The notes under the pieces are model-generated. The model had not been told where the DNA came from and did no database searches. It was given only the letters and a program-made list of their open reading frames with translations. Below are positions 1 to 6,452 of a stretch of DNA of 9,392 bases, piece after piece. Source of the stretch: Treponema sp. (GTDB lineage: Bacteria; Spirochaetota; Spirochaetia; Treponematales; Treponemataceae); contig JAGADS010000024.1 of NCBI GenBank assembly GCA_017613485.1, forward strand, positions 1 to 9,392, given 5' to 3'. A program made the translations under genes and the position numbers. The number at the start of each line of letters is the position of its first letter. The stretch's first letter is position 1.

Positions 1-116
1 CAAATATGATGCTGGAATTTCTTCAATGATAATTTCTATGGTGCTATCCCACTCTCATGGACATATTCATTCTAATGCAGAATACATAACTAAGAATTCC
101 AAATCTAGTTTTTTAC

Positions 117-166
117 AGGCGGATTTGTTTGGAGAAATTTTCCCCATGAAGATCCGCTTTTTTTTT
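117..166 (+). terminator. Rho-independent terminator, plus strand
   Basis: A long stem pairs 117-126 with 150-159; its core is GCGGAT (119-124) against ATCCGC (152-157), extended by A-U pairs and G-U wobbles. A small inner hairpin (131-135 with 139-143) sits in the loop. The stem is followed by nine T residues (158-166). The orientation fits a transcript arriving from the left. Read from the other strand the stem is preceded by A residues and not followed by T residues, so it should not act as an efficient terminator for the ECF gene ending at 174. The gene it serves is not identifiable: short reading frames entering from the left edge stop at 9 or 29. Confidence 0.75.
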
Positions 167-173
167 GTCATTA

Positions 174-2303
174 CTACGAAAAATATCTTGCCGTTAGGGC
201 GTCTGCCAGTGTCTGGGATTTCCTGAATGTCTGGAGAATCAGAGGAACAAAAAGCGGAAGCAGCATTTTTACCTTGCCCAATCCCTTTGCCGAAGAAAAT
301 GCCCCCCTGACAAGCTGTGTCTTTATTATGCCCGAAAGCTCGTCAATCAAAAGCGGGACAAAGCGGAACATTATGCCCACGGTAAGCACAAGATAGCGTA
401 CAGGGATTTTGATTAATGCAAGCGGTGTCAAGAATGCAGCAAGACCGTCCATGATCTGCCTTTCATCAGTGGAAAAAATAAAGGTTCCCAGCGTAATGAT
501 TATGGCTGGTGCCCTGATAAGCATCCGTAAGACAATTCCAAGCTTGTAGGCGCTTATGCTTATGAATTTCCAGCTGAAAAATATACGGGAACTGTCAAGG
601 CTAGCAGGATAGAACAAGAACTGCAGTATGGAAAAAATAAGGAGCAGGGGAAGCAGCTTAAGAAATGCATAGAGAGGCTTGTTCAGCGGATACTTGGCAA
701 GAAGTGCATACACAACTGAGACGGCAAGCATCGTAAGCAAAAACGGCAGCGGACGTGCAATCATGGAGCAGACAAAGATAGAAAGAAACAGGATAAACTT
801 GCAGAGAGCAGGAAGCCTGCTTATCACGGAGACAGGAATCTTTGGGGGAGCCATAAGGGCAGCGCTGGTCCTCTGAATCTTCTGCAGCATGGAAGAATTC
901 TTAAGCGGCAAAAGAAGCTCAAGTCCGTCGTCTTTCTTAGTATCTTCAGTCTGTGGATTATCTTTCCCGGTCAACTCTTCCCAGAACAAATGCTCATCGG
1001 CAATATCGGCTTCCTCCATCCTGTGCGTGCTGAACAAGACCGTTTTCCCCGAATCAGCAAGTTTACGCAGTGTCTCAAGCACGGTTTTGCGTGACTGTGC
1101 GTCAAGTGCAGAGGTAGGCTCGTCAAAAATCAATATATCGGCATCAAGGGCAAGAATTCCCGCCAGAGAAAGCTTGCGTTTTTCACCACCGGACAGCCTG
1201 AAAGTTCCACGGTTTCCGAATTCCTCGTATGGAAGCCCCACATCCTGCATCGATTGTTTTACGCGCTCAAGCAGGGCCTTTCCCTTTAATCCACGGTTTT
1301 TAGCCCCGAAAGCAACGTCATCTGCCGCATAGGACTCAAACAGGGCAGCCTCACTTTCCTGCAGTGCAAGCACAGGCCTTGATTTTGCATGTATTTCACC
1401 GCCGTTCAGTTTGTTTAATCCTGCAAGACACTCAAACAAGGTGGATTTCCCGCATCCTGATGGTCCGGTAATTGCCGTAAGCGTTCCCTTTTTAAGAGTA
1501 AACGAAAGCCCTGAGAACACATTCCTTTCCGGGTATGAAAAAGAGGCTCCCTCGACACGAAGGACAGTCTCATTTTCCGCACATTCCTTGTTTTTAGCCT
1601 GAACCTGAACCGGAGACCCGAATATGCCCTCCATAATCGCACCAGATCCAAAAAACTCGGATTTATCACCGTCCAGAATAATCTTTCCCTTGTCCATTGC
1701 AATTATTCGCTGAGCCTGAAAAGCCTCGTCCAGATCGTGGGTTACGTGTATTATCGTGTGGCCCTTTTTGTGCCATTGGTTTATAAGCTGCATTATCTCG
1801 GTACGTGCCCCGGGATCAAGCATGGCGGTAATCTCATCAAGAATCAAAACCTCAGGAAAAAGAGCAAGAATTCCGCTGAGTGCAAGCCTCTGTGTCTGAC
1901 CTAGAGAAAGCTCGAATGTCCTGGAAGAAGCCCTGTCTGCAAGTCCCACAACAGAAAGACATTCCAGTGTACGGAGCTCAATCTCTCCCTTTGTCATGTC
2001 AAGATTCTGCGGTCCAAAAGCCGTATCCCTCTCAACAACACCTGCAACAATCTGTTCCTTAGGCTGCTGAAAGACAATGCCCGGCAAAAGCTCATCCTCA
2101 CACGAAAGCTTACCTGAGTCTGGGTCAAAAAAACCCGCAAGAAGACGTGCCAGAGTGCTTTTTCCCGAACCGTTTCCTCCGACAAGAGCAATATATTCCC
2201 CGCGATGAATGCTGAAATTCACACTGTCCAAAGCAGGTGTCGTGGACTGAGGATAGGTATATGATATGTTTTCTGCTGTAATAATCGGAGTATCATCTGG
2301 CAT
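174..2303 (-). CDS. Fused ECF transporter module: ABC ATPase-ABC ATPase-EcfT membrane protein
   Basis: This 709-residue protein appears to combine the whole energizing module of an energy-coupling factor (vitamin or metal uptake) transporter at the inner membrane. ATPase domain 1 (about 6-235) has Walker A GGNGSGKST (42-50), a Q-loop FQQP (78-81), signature LSLGQ (132-136), Walker B VLILDE (152-157) and switch His189. ATPase domain 2 (about 247-445) has Walker A GPSGCGKST (280-288), Q315, signature LSGGE (370-374), Walker B ILIFDE (390-395) and His427. A polar linker (about 446-490) leads to an EcfT/CbiQ-like region with roughly five or six hydrophobic segments (500-695). It carries VRGAF (665-669) and a terminal TARYF, which resemble the Arg-containing coupling motifs of EcfT. 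EcfA, EcfA' and EcfT are usually separate genes; two-ATPase chains are known, and the three-part chain is less usual. The start ATG has no Shine-Dalgarno sequence. No S component is nearby, so the substrate cannot be named. Confidence 0.88.
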   Translation of the reverse strand: MPDDTPIITAENISYTYPQSTTPALDSVNFSIHRGEYIALVGGNGSGKSTLARLLAGFFDPDSGKLSCEDELLPGIVFQQPKEQIVAGVVERDTAFGPQNLDMTKGEIELRTLECLSVVGLADRASSRTFELSLGQTQRLALSGILALFPEVLILDEITAMLDPGARTEIMQLINQWHKKGHTIIHVTHDLDEAFQAQRIIAMDKGKIILDGDKSEFFGSGAIMEGIFGSPVQVQAKNKECAENETVLRVEGASFSYPERNVFSGLSFTLKKGTLTAITGPSGCGKSTLFECLAGLNKLNGGEIHAKSRPVLALQESEAALFESYAADDVAFGAKNRGLKGKALLERVKQSMQDVGLPYEEFGNRGTFRLSGGEKRKLSLAGILALDADILIFDEPTSALDAQSRKTVLETLRKLADSGKTVLFSTHRMEEADIADEHLFWEELTGKDNPQTEDTKKDDGLELLLPLKNSSMLQKIQRTSAALMAPPKIPVSVISRLPALCKFILFLSIFVCSMIARPLPFLLTMLAVSVVYALLAKYPLNKPLYAFLKLLPLLLIFSILQFLFYPASLDSSRIFFSWKFISISAYKLGIVLRMLIRAPAIIITLGTFIFSTDERQIMDGLAAFLTPLALIKIPVRYLVLTVGIMFRFVPLLIDELSGIIKTQLVRGAFSSAKGLGKVKMLLPLFVPLILQTFRKSQTLADALTARYFS

Positions 2304-2309
2304 GAGGGT

Positions 2310-2315
2310 ATTTTA
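2310..2315 (-). promoter_or_regulatory. Possible -10 box for a leaderless ECF transcript
   Basis: Reading the minus strand, TAAAAT ends 6 bases before the ATG of the ECF gene, so a start of transcription at the usual distance would fall on or next to the start codon. No Shine-Dalgarno sequence is present between them, and no good -35 box is seen. The call rests on one AT-rich hexamer; read-through from the upstream lipoprotein gene is an equally good explanation. Confidence 0.25.
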
Positions 2316-2340
2316 CAATATTTGATTTTTTTTGGGTAGT

Positions 2341-2446
2341 GGGGGCGGCCGGCAACTTTATCAACTGCAACAGTACCGGCCTTGCGGGGCCCGCTAACGC
2401 TCGGTGTTTCACACTGCCTGCATGGCAGGCACCCCTCCAGCCCCGC
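2341..2446. repeat. GC-rich nested inverted-repeat element, REP-like
   Basis: This intergenic block is visibly richer in G and C than everything around it and is built from consecutive inverted repeats. GGCCGG (2347-2352) pairs with CCGGCC (2376-2381). GCGGGGC (2384-2390) pairs with GCCCCGC (2440-2446), enclosing GTGT/ACAC (2404-2407 and 2411-2414) and a perfect 7-bp hairpin TGCCTGC/GCAGGCA (2415-2421 and 2425-2431). The palindrome GCGGGCCCGC-like core at 2384-2394 offers an alternative fold. It lies immediately after the lipoprotein stop and has no T run after it on either strand, so it is not a standard terminator. It most resembles a dispersed intergenic repeat (REP or MITE-like), but only one copy is in view, so this is inference. 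Confidence 0.55.
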
Positions 2447-2454
2447 TGATATTT

Positions 2455-3312
2455 TTATTTTGCTGTGCTTACGATACGGAATCCGTTAAGGTAATAGCTT
2501 TCTGAAGCCTTTGCAGAAGAGCGGTTAGAGACACGGCAGATGCTGCTTCCGTCACCGATGATGCTTGAGCGTGAGCCTCCGCGGAGAACCTTTTTCTCTC
2601 CAGAACCAGGACCCCTTGTGTTGCTCTGACTTCCCTCTGAGTAATAGGTCTCTGAGTAGTTGTCCCAGCACCATTCCCATACGTTGCCGCTCATGTCATA
2701 GATACCAAGTGAGTTCGGGGCTTTTGTTCCAACCTCGTGTGTCTCGTTATTGCTGTTTCCTGTGTACCATGCCACTTCATCGATTGAATCACTTCCAGAG
2801 TACTGGAATTTCTCGTTGGCCTTTCCACCACGTGCTGCATATTCCCACTCAGCTTCTGTCGGCAGTCTGTATCCGTTTGCATTGAAATCACAGCTTACAC
2901 TGGATCCTATTGTATAGCAGGAATCAAGACCCTGGATTTCGCTAAGCTTGTTGCAGAACTTTACGGCATCCAGCCAGCTTACTTTTTCTACAGGAAGCTT
3001 TTCTCCCCTAAAGAAGGATGGATTTGAACCCATGACTTTCTTGTACAGTTCCTGAGTAATCTCGGTGGTTGACATCTTGAATGAGCTGACCTCTACAGTG
3101 TGAACCGGGAATTCATCCTTTTCTCCCATAGAGTCTCCCATCTTATAGCTTCCACCCTCAACATCAACAAGCTCAAAAAGTCCTTGTATCTCAGCGGCTT
3201 TAGCGGCTCTTGCTTCTGCTTCTTCCGGTGTCTGTGCCGTTTTGGAGCCAGAAGCACATCCCATGGCCACAATTGCCACGACAGTCATAGCTGCAATAAA
3301 CGCTTTTTTCAT
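2455..3312 (-). CDS. SUMF1/FGE-fold lipoprotein, probably non-catalytic
   Basis: A 285-residue exported lipoprotein: basic N terminus, hydrophobic core and lipobox-like AMGC with Cys19 as the expected lipidated residue, then an Ala/Glu-rich stretch (28-45). Residues about 46-283 form a formylglycine-generating-enzyme (SUMF1) domain, with hallmarks RLPTEAEWEYAARGG (149-163), GNVWEW (209-214), VLRGGS (242-247) and GFR (277-279). In true FGE two cysteines follow the GGS motif; here those positions appear as Ser and Gly, and only one Cys (259) is found further on, so sulfatase activation is unlikely. A carbohydrate- or protein-binding role is possible but not shown. Start: the reading frame can be extended to a TTG at 3327, but that codon overlaps the GGAGG ribosome site, so the ATG at 3312 is chosen. 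It is divergent from the Bat operon. Confidence 0.9.
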   Translation of the reverse strand: MKKAFIAAMTVVAIVAMGCASGSKTAQTPEEAEARAAKAAEIQGLFELVDVEGGSYKMGDSMGEKDEFPVHTVEVSSFKMSTTEITQELYKKVMGSNPSFFRGEKLPVEKVSWLDAVKFCNKLSEIQGLDSCYTIGSSVSCDFNANGYRLPTEAEWEYAARGGKANEKFQYSGSDSIDEVAWYTGNSNNETHEVGTKAPNSLGIYDMSGNVWEWCWDNYSETYYSEGSQSNTRGPGSGEKKVLRGGSRSSIIGDGSSICRVSNRSSAKASESYYLNGFRIVSTAK

Positions 3313-3320
3313 TATATTAT

Positions 3321-3325
3321 CCTCC
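3321..3325 (-). promoter_or_regulatory. Ribosome binding site deciding the lipoprotein start
   Basis: GGAGG on the minus strand lies 8 bases before the ATG at 3312. An in-frame TTG at 3327 lies partly inside this motif, so it cannot be the start served by it. The choice also gives a canonical signal peptide beginning MKK. Confidence 0.85.
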
Positions 3326-3346
3326 AAGATAAATTCTTATTCTATA

Positions 3347-3355
3347 ATTTTACCA
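3347..3355 (-). promoter_or_regulatory. Extended -10 promoter for the SUMF1 lipoprotein gene
   Basis: On the minus strand, TGGTAAAAT matches the extended -10 pattern (TG, one base, then a TATAAT-like hexamer). It would start transcription about 25-30 bases before the lipoprotein ATG, leaving room for the GGAGG site. A clear -35 box is not seen, as expected for many extended -10 promoters; a TATAGA further downstream is an alternative. Confidence 0.4.
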
Positions 3356-3395
3356 CATGATTCAAGAAAAGAAAAGAGGAATTTTTCTTTCCCTG

Positions 3396-3424
3396 TTGAA
3401 ATTATTCAATTAAACGTGTAAAAT
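3396..3424 (+). promoter_or_regulatory. Sigma70-type promoter of the Bat operon
   Basis: TTGAAA (3396-3401) and TAAAAT (3419-3424) are separated by exactly 17 bases, a good match to the housekeeping consensus. The predicted start near 3431 leaves a leader of about 60 bases before the moxR-like ATG at 3494. A second -35-like TTGACG at 3430-3435 has no convincing -10 partner. Confidence 0.55.
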
Positions 3425-3432
3425 TAAACTTG
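3408..3432 (+). promoter_or_regulatory. Direct repeats bracketing the -10 box, candidate operator
   Basis: AATTAAACGTG (3408-3418) recurs as AATTAAACTTG (3422-3432), an 11-bp direct repeat with one mismatch and a start-to-start spacing of 14 bases. The copies flank and overlap the -10 hexamer. A separate inverted repeat TTGAA-ATTA-TTCAA (3396-3409) covers the -35 box. Regulator binding is inferred from position only; in AT-rich DNA such matches can arise by chance. Confidence 0.3.
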
Positions 3433-3493
3433 ACGTATTATATTGCGTAACTTTTCTTAATCGGTATTTTATTGGAAAAAGGGGATTGTTCTT

Positions 3494-4498
3494 ATGGAAA
3501 TTTCAAAATATGAGCTTGATGAATGTGTATCATACATAAATCGTTGTCGTACAGAAGTCTCAAAAAGGCTTGTCGGTCAAAAAGAGATAGTCGACGGCAT
3601 TCTTACTGCGATGATTGCAGGAGGGCATGTTCTTCTGGAAGGTGTACCGGGACTTGCCAAGACACTTGCGGTCCGTACTTTTGCAGAGATCTCAGGGCTT
3701 GAATACAAGAGGATTCAGTTTACACCGGATCTTTTGCCTGCGGATGTCACTGGAACCCTGATTTATCAGCAGACTCTGGGAAAATTCGCTGTCAGACGCG
3801 GACCTGTTTTCTCAAACGTTCTTCTTGCGGACGAAATCAACCGTGCCCCTGCCAAGGTTCAGTCAGCGCTTTTGGAGGCAATGGCAGAGCATCAGGTGAC
3901 AATCGGTGAGACAAGCTACCATCTTCCTGAGCCGTTCTTCGTGCTTGCAACACAGAATCCCATAGAGCAGGAAGGAACCTACAATCTTCCTGAGGCAGAG
4001 CTGGACCGCTTTTTGATGAAGCTCCTCATAACATATCCTACACCGGAAGAGGAGATCCAGATCATAAAGGCTAACGGAGAGTCAATCTCATCTCCTGTTC
4101 AGCAGGTGTTCTCTCCCACCGTTTTAGAGAAATGCAAGGCTGCAGTACAGGCTGTTACCGCGGATGAGAAGATTCTGCGCTATATTGTTTCAATCGTAAA
4201 TGTAACAAGACCGGATCCAAACCGTCAGGAAAAAAGATCTTCTGCCGCACAGAAAAAGAATGATATATTGCATTATATTTCCTTTGGAGTTTCTCCTCGT
4301 GCAGGAATAGCACTTTTGCAGTGTGCACGTGTTGCCGCCTTGTTTGCAGGACGTGGATTCGTGCTTCCTGAGGATGTCCAGAACGTGGCAAAACCGGTTC
4401 TCCGCCATCGTCTTGTCCTGAATTACGAGGCCTCTGCAGACGGAGTTTCTCCTGATGCCCTTATATCCAAGATTATCGAACTCATGCCGCTTCCGTAA
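3494..4498 (+). CDS. moxR: MoxR-family AAA+ ATPase
   Basis: A soluble 334-residue AAA+ ATPase of the MoxR family, the usual first gene of Bat operons. Visible motifs are Walker A GVPGLAKT (50-57), Walker B VLLADEIN (109-116), sensor 1 ATQNP (152-156), the ELDRF arginine-finger region (169-173) and the sensor 2 stretch GVSPRAG (265-271). Length and motif order are typical of the family, and all nucleotide-site residues look intact. MoxR proteins are believed to remodel or activate partners carrying von Willebrand A domains; three such partners are encoded directly downstream, which fits. The ATG is preceded by AAGGGG with a 9-base spacer. The next gene starts 12 bases after its stop codon. Confidence 0.95.
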   Translation: MEISKYELDECVSYINRCRTEVSKRLVGQKEIVDGILTAMIAGGHVLLEGVPGLAKTLAVRTFAEISGLEYKRIQFTPDLLPADVTGTLIYQQTLGKFAVRRGPVFSNVLLADEINRAPAKVQSALLEAMAEHQVTIGETSYHLPEPFFVLATQNPIEQEGTYNLPEAELDRFLMKLLITYPTPEEEIQIIKANGESISSPVQQVFSPTVLEKCKAAVQAVTADEKILRYIVSIVNVTRPDPNRQEKRSSAAQKKNDILHYISFGVSPRAGIALLQCARVAALFAGRGFVLPEDVQNVAKPVLRHRLVLNYEASADGVSPDALISKIIELMPLP

Positions 4499-4502
4499 TC
4501 AT

Positions 4503-4507
4503 AGGAG
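4503..4507 (+). promoter_or_regulatory. Ribosome binding site of the DUF58 gene, bears on the start
   Basis: AGGAG is 3 bases from the first ATG (4511) but 6 bases from a second, adjacent ATG (4514). The second spacing is closer to the usual optimum, so translation may begin at 4514, which would remove only one methionine. Confidence 0.6.
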
Positions 4508-4510
4508 TGC

Positions 4511-5386
4511 ATGATGGAAACCGGAGCTCTTGCGAAAAAAGCATCTTATCTACATCTCAATTCCGTAAAGCTTGCCCAGGGTATGAGGTTCGGCTCTTTC
4601 CGTTCCCTGTACAAAGGCCGAGGAATAGAATTCAGCGGTGTCCGTGAGTATCTTGACGGAGATGACGTGCGTTCAATTGACTGGAATGTTACAGCCCGTA
4701 TGGGTCGTCCCTTTGTAAAGCAGTACGAGGAGGAGCGTGACCTTAATGTCCTTCTTGTAGTTGATGTATCCCAGTCCATGCGTTCAGGTTCAACTGGCCG
4801 CTCAAGGCTTGATGTTGCCATTGAGTGTGCTTCACTTCTTACACTGGCATCATTCCATAACTCTTCACCGGTTGGCACTGTTATTTTTGACGGTGACATA
4901 CGGTTCAACTGTGTTCCGCGCTCAGGCCATGATCAGATAATGCTTATACTTTCTGAATATGAGAAAATAGGTCAGGTTCAGAAAAACGGCTCTGCTTTGG
5001 ACAATGCCCTTCTTGGTGCTCAAAAACTCCTGAAAAACCGTACGCTTATCCTTATCTTCTCCGATTTCCGCACTTCAAGCTGGCAGGAAAGCTTTGGACG
5101 GTTGTGTCAGAAAAATGATGTTGTTGCAGTCCGCATAGTAGATCCGATGGACGAGATGCTGCCTTCCGTGGGTGCAATTCCTTTTGCAGACAGTGAGACT
5201 GGCTATCGTCTGGTGCTTCCGACCTCATCAACAAAATTCCGCAGGATGTGGCGCGAGGAGAATGACCTTCACATGACGGAATGGGAACATGAGTGTGAGC
5301 GTAACGGCGGTTTCCCTCTTGTACTTAATACGAGCTCTGATCCGCTAAAGGAGCTTACAAAATTCTTTATGATAAGGGAGCGCTGA
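4511..5386 (+). CDS. DUF58 protein with von Willebrand A-like domain
   Basis: A 291-residue protein of the DUF58 family, almost always found beside MoxR. The signature region holds GRGIEFSGVREYLDGDD (36-52) followed by IDWNVTAR (56-63). A VWA-like fold follows: MIDAS motif DVSQS (85-89), Ser161 at the position where a Thr is usual, and FSD (183-185) supplying the third metal-binding aspartate. There is no signal peptide or membrane segment, so it is likely cytosolic or peripheral, where it could contact MoxR directly. Sequences in this family vary in whether they carry N-terminal membrane helices; this one does not. The biochemical role is unknown. The stop codon is one base from the next start, suggesting coupled translation. 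Either ATG 4511 or 4514 may be used. Confidence 0.93.
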   Translation: MMETGALAKKASYLHLNSVKLAQGMRFGSFRSLYKGRGIEFSGVREYLDGDDVRSIDWNVTARMGRPFVKQYEEERDLNVLLVVDVSQSMRSGSTGRSRLDVAIECASLLTLASFHNSSPVGTVIFDGDIRFNCVPRSGHDQIMLILSEYEKIGQVQKNGSALDNALLGAQKLLKNRTLILIFSDFRTSSWQESFGRLCQKNDVVAVRIVDPMDEMLPSVGAIPFADSETGYRLVLPTSSTKFRRMWREENDLHMTEWEHECERNGGFPLVLNTSSDPLKELTKFFMIRER

Positions 5387-5387
5387 G

Positions 5388-6452
5388 ATGAAGAAATTCT
5401 GTACTCTGATTTTCAGCATCGCTGTTTCCTGCTTTTCTCTTTTTGCACAGAATTCACTTTCTGCCTCCGATGATTCCGTACAGCAGCTTCTTTTCCCTAC
5501 AATAGTTTACGTTGGAGACCAGACCGAGCTTCAGTTCAGCTTCTACAGCCCGGTAGATTTTTTTGCACCTGCCGATCCAGCCAGGATAAGCGGTGACATT
5601 CTTACAATTGATCCATCCCGCCCTGAATTTCGTTCTGAGGACGACAGTTTTACAGTCAGGCAGGTTATCCTGTCACGAAACGGAATGACATATACACTCC
5701 AGATTTCCTTTATTCCGTGGAAGCCTGGTGTTATTGATATTCCTGTCTTTGACCTTAATGCATGTACCCGTGACGAAAAGCTTAATGCCGGACAGAATAC
5801 AGAGGCTTCAATAGGATATCTTATAGACCTTCAGCCTTTTACGGTTGAGTCGCTTGCACAGAAAAACGGAGACCTTTCCCTAAGGCCTCCAGCACCACCG
5901 GTTCTTCTTCCCGGCACAAATTATGTTCTTTGGACTCTTATAATAGGCGGTATAGTACTTTTGTTCCTGATTACCTTCCTTCTTGCACGCCTCAGGACAA
6001 TTCAGGAGTTCTACTATACCATGATGGAAAAACTCGGGCTTCTGCGCAACTCTCATGTGGCACGACGCAAGTTAAAGAGGCTTTTGGTCTCAGATGTAAG
6101 TGACGTGGAATTTGCATCTTCATGGCAGCTTCTCATGCGCTCCTATCTTGAATACAGGTTTGGGACTCCCTTTGCATCGGTGACGGCATCCCATGTGGCT
6201 GGTGTAATCAACAATGCAACAGGAAACATGCTGAGCGAGGAACAGGAAAGCTTTGTAATGGATCTTGTCTCACTGTTTACGCGCACTGACTATATTGTTT
6301 TTGCCCAGGGTTCAATTGATTCCCGGATGGATCCGCCTCAGGAGCATATTGCGGCATTTGCGGACGGAGAAAGAAAGGAAATCGTAAAGATTACGGAAAA
6401 GTGTATTTCCGGACTTGAATTTGCAGACAGTAATGTAGGAGTGACAGTATGA
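5388..6452 (+). CDS. Exported single-pass membrane protein of the Bat operon
   Basis: A 354-residue protein that I cannot assign to a named family with confidence. Residues 1-20 form a signal peptide ending at SLFA-Q. Residues about 30-155 are rich in alternating hydrophobic residues, as in a beta-sandwich, and would be periplasmic. One strong membrane helix spans about 178-200, followed by basic residues (RLR) and a cytoplasmic region (201-354) containing a YLEYRFG segment. This architecture resembles BatD-like or DUF4381-type proteins placed between DUF58 and BatA genes in other Bat operons. By topology it could link periplasmic Bat components to cytosolic MoxR and DUF58; this is inference. 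AAGGGAG (5374-5380) precedes the ATG, and the 3' end overlaps batA by 4 bases. Confidence 0.85.
   Translation: MKKFCTLIFSIAVSCFSLFAQNSLSASDDSVQQLLFPTIVYVGDQTELQFSFYSPVDFFAPADPARISGDILTIDPSRPEFRSEDDSFTVRQVILSRNGMTYTLQISFIPWKPGVIDIPVFDLNACTRDEKLNAGQNTEASIGYLIDLQPFTVESLAQKNGDLSLRPPAPPVLLPGTNYVLWTLIIGGIVLLFLITFLLARLRTIQEFYYTMMEKLGLLRNSHVARRKLKRLLVSDVSDVEFASSWQLLMRSYLEYRFGTPFASVTASHVAGVINNATGNMLSEEQESFVMDLVSLFTRTDYIVFAQGSIDSRMDPPQEHIAAFADGERKEIVKITEKCISGLEFADSNVGVTV

Noticed and set aside
2..226. Open plus-strand frame with a His-rich HSHGHIHS stretch
   Set aside because: It runs through the terminator hairpin and its T run and into the antisense of the ECF gene, has no ribosome site, and resembles no family I know.
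889..1332. 147-codon plus-strand frame
   Set aside because: It is antisense to ABC domain 2 and the linker of the ECF protein, Ser-rich low-complexity, without a ribosome site; a shadow frame.
2384..2446. Integron attC site, suggested by GCTAACGC and the folded structure
   Set aside because: The core boxes do not fit RYYYAAC and GTTRRRY as a pair, and no cassette or integrase is present.
3313..3327. TTG start extending the lipoprotein by five residues
   Set aside because: The TTG overlaps the GGAGG ribosome site; the ATG at 3312 has proper spacing and gives a normal signal peptide.
3430..3458. Second promoter with -35 TTGACG
   Set aside because: At 16-19 bases spacing only poor -10 candidates such as TTTCTT or CTTAAT are found.
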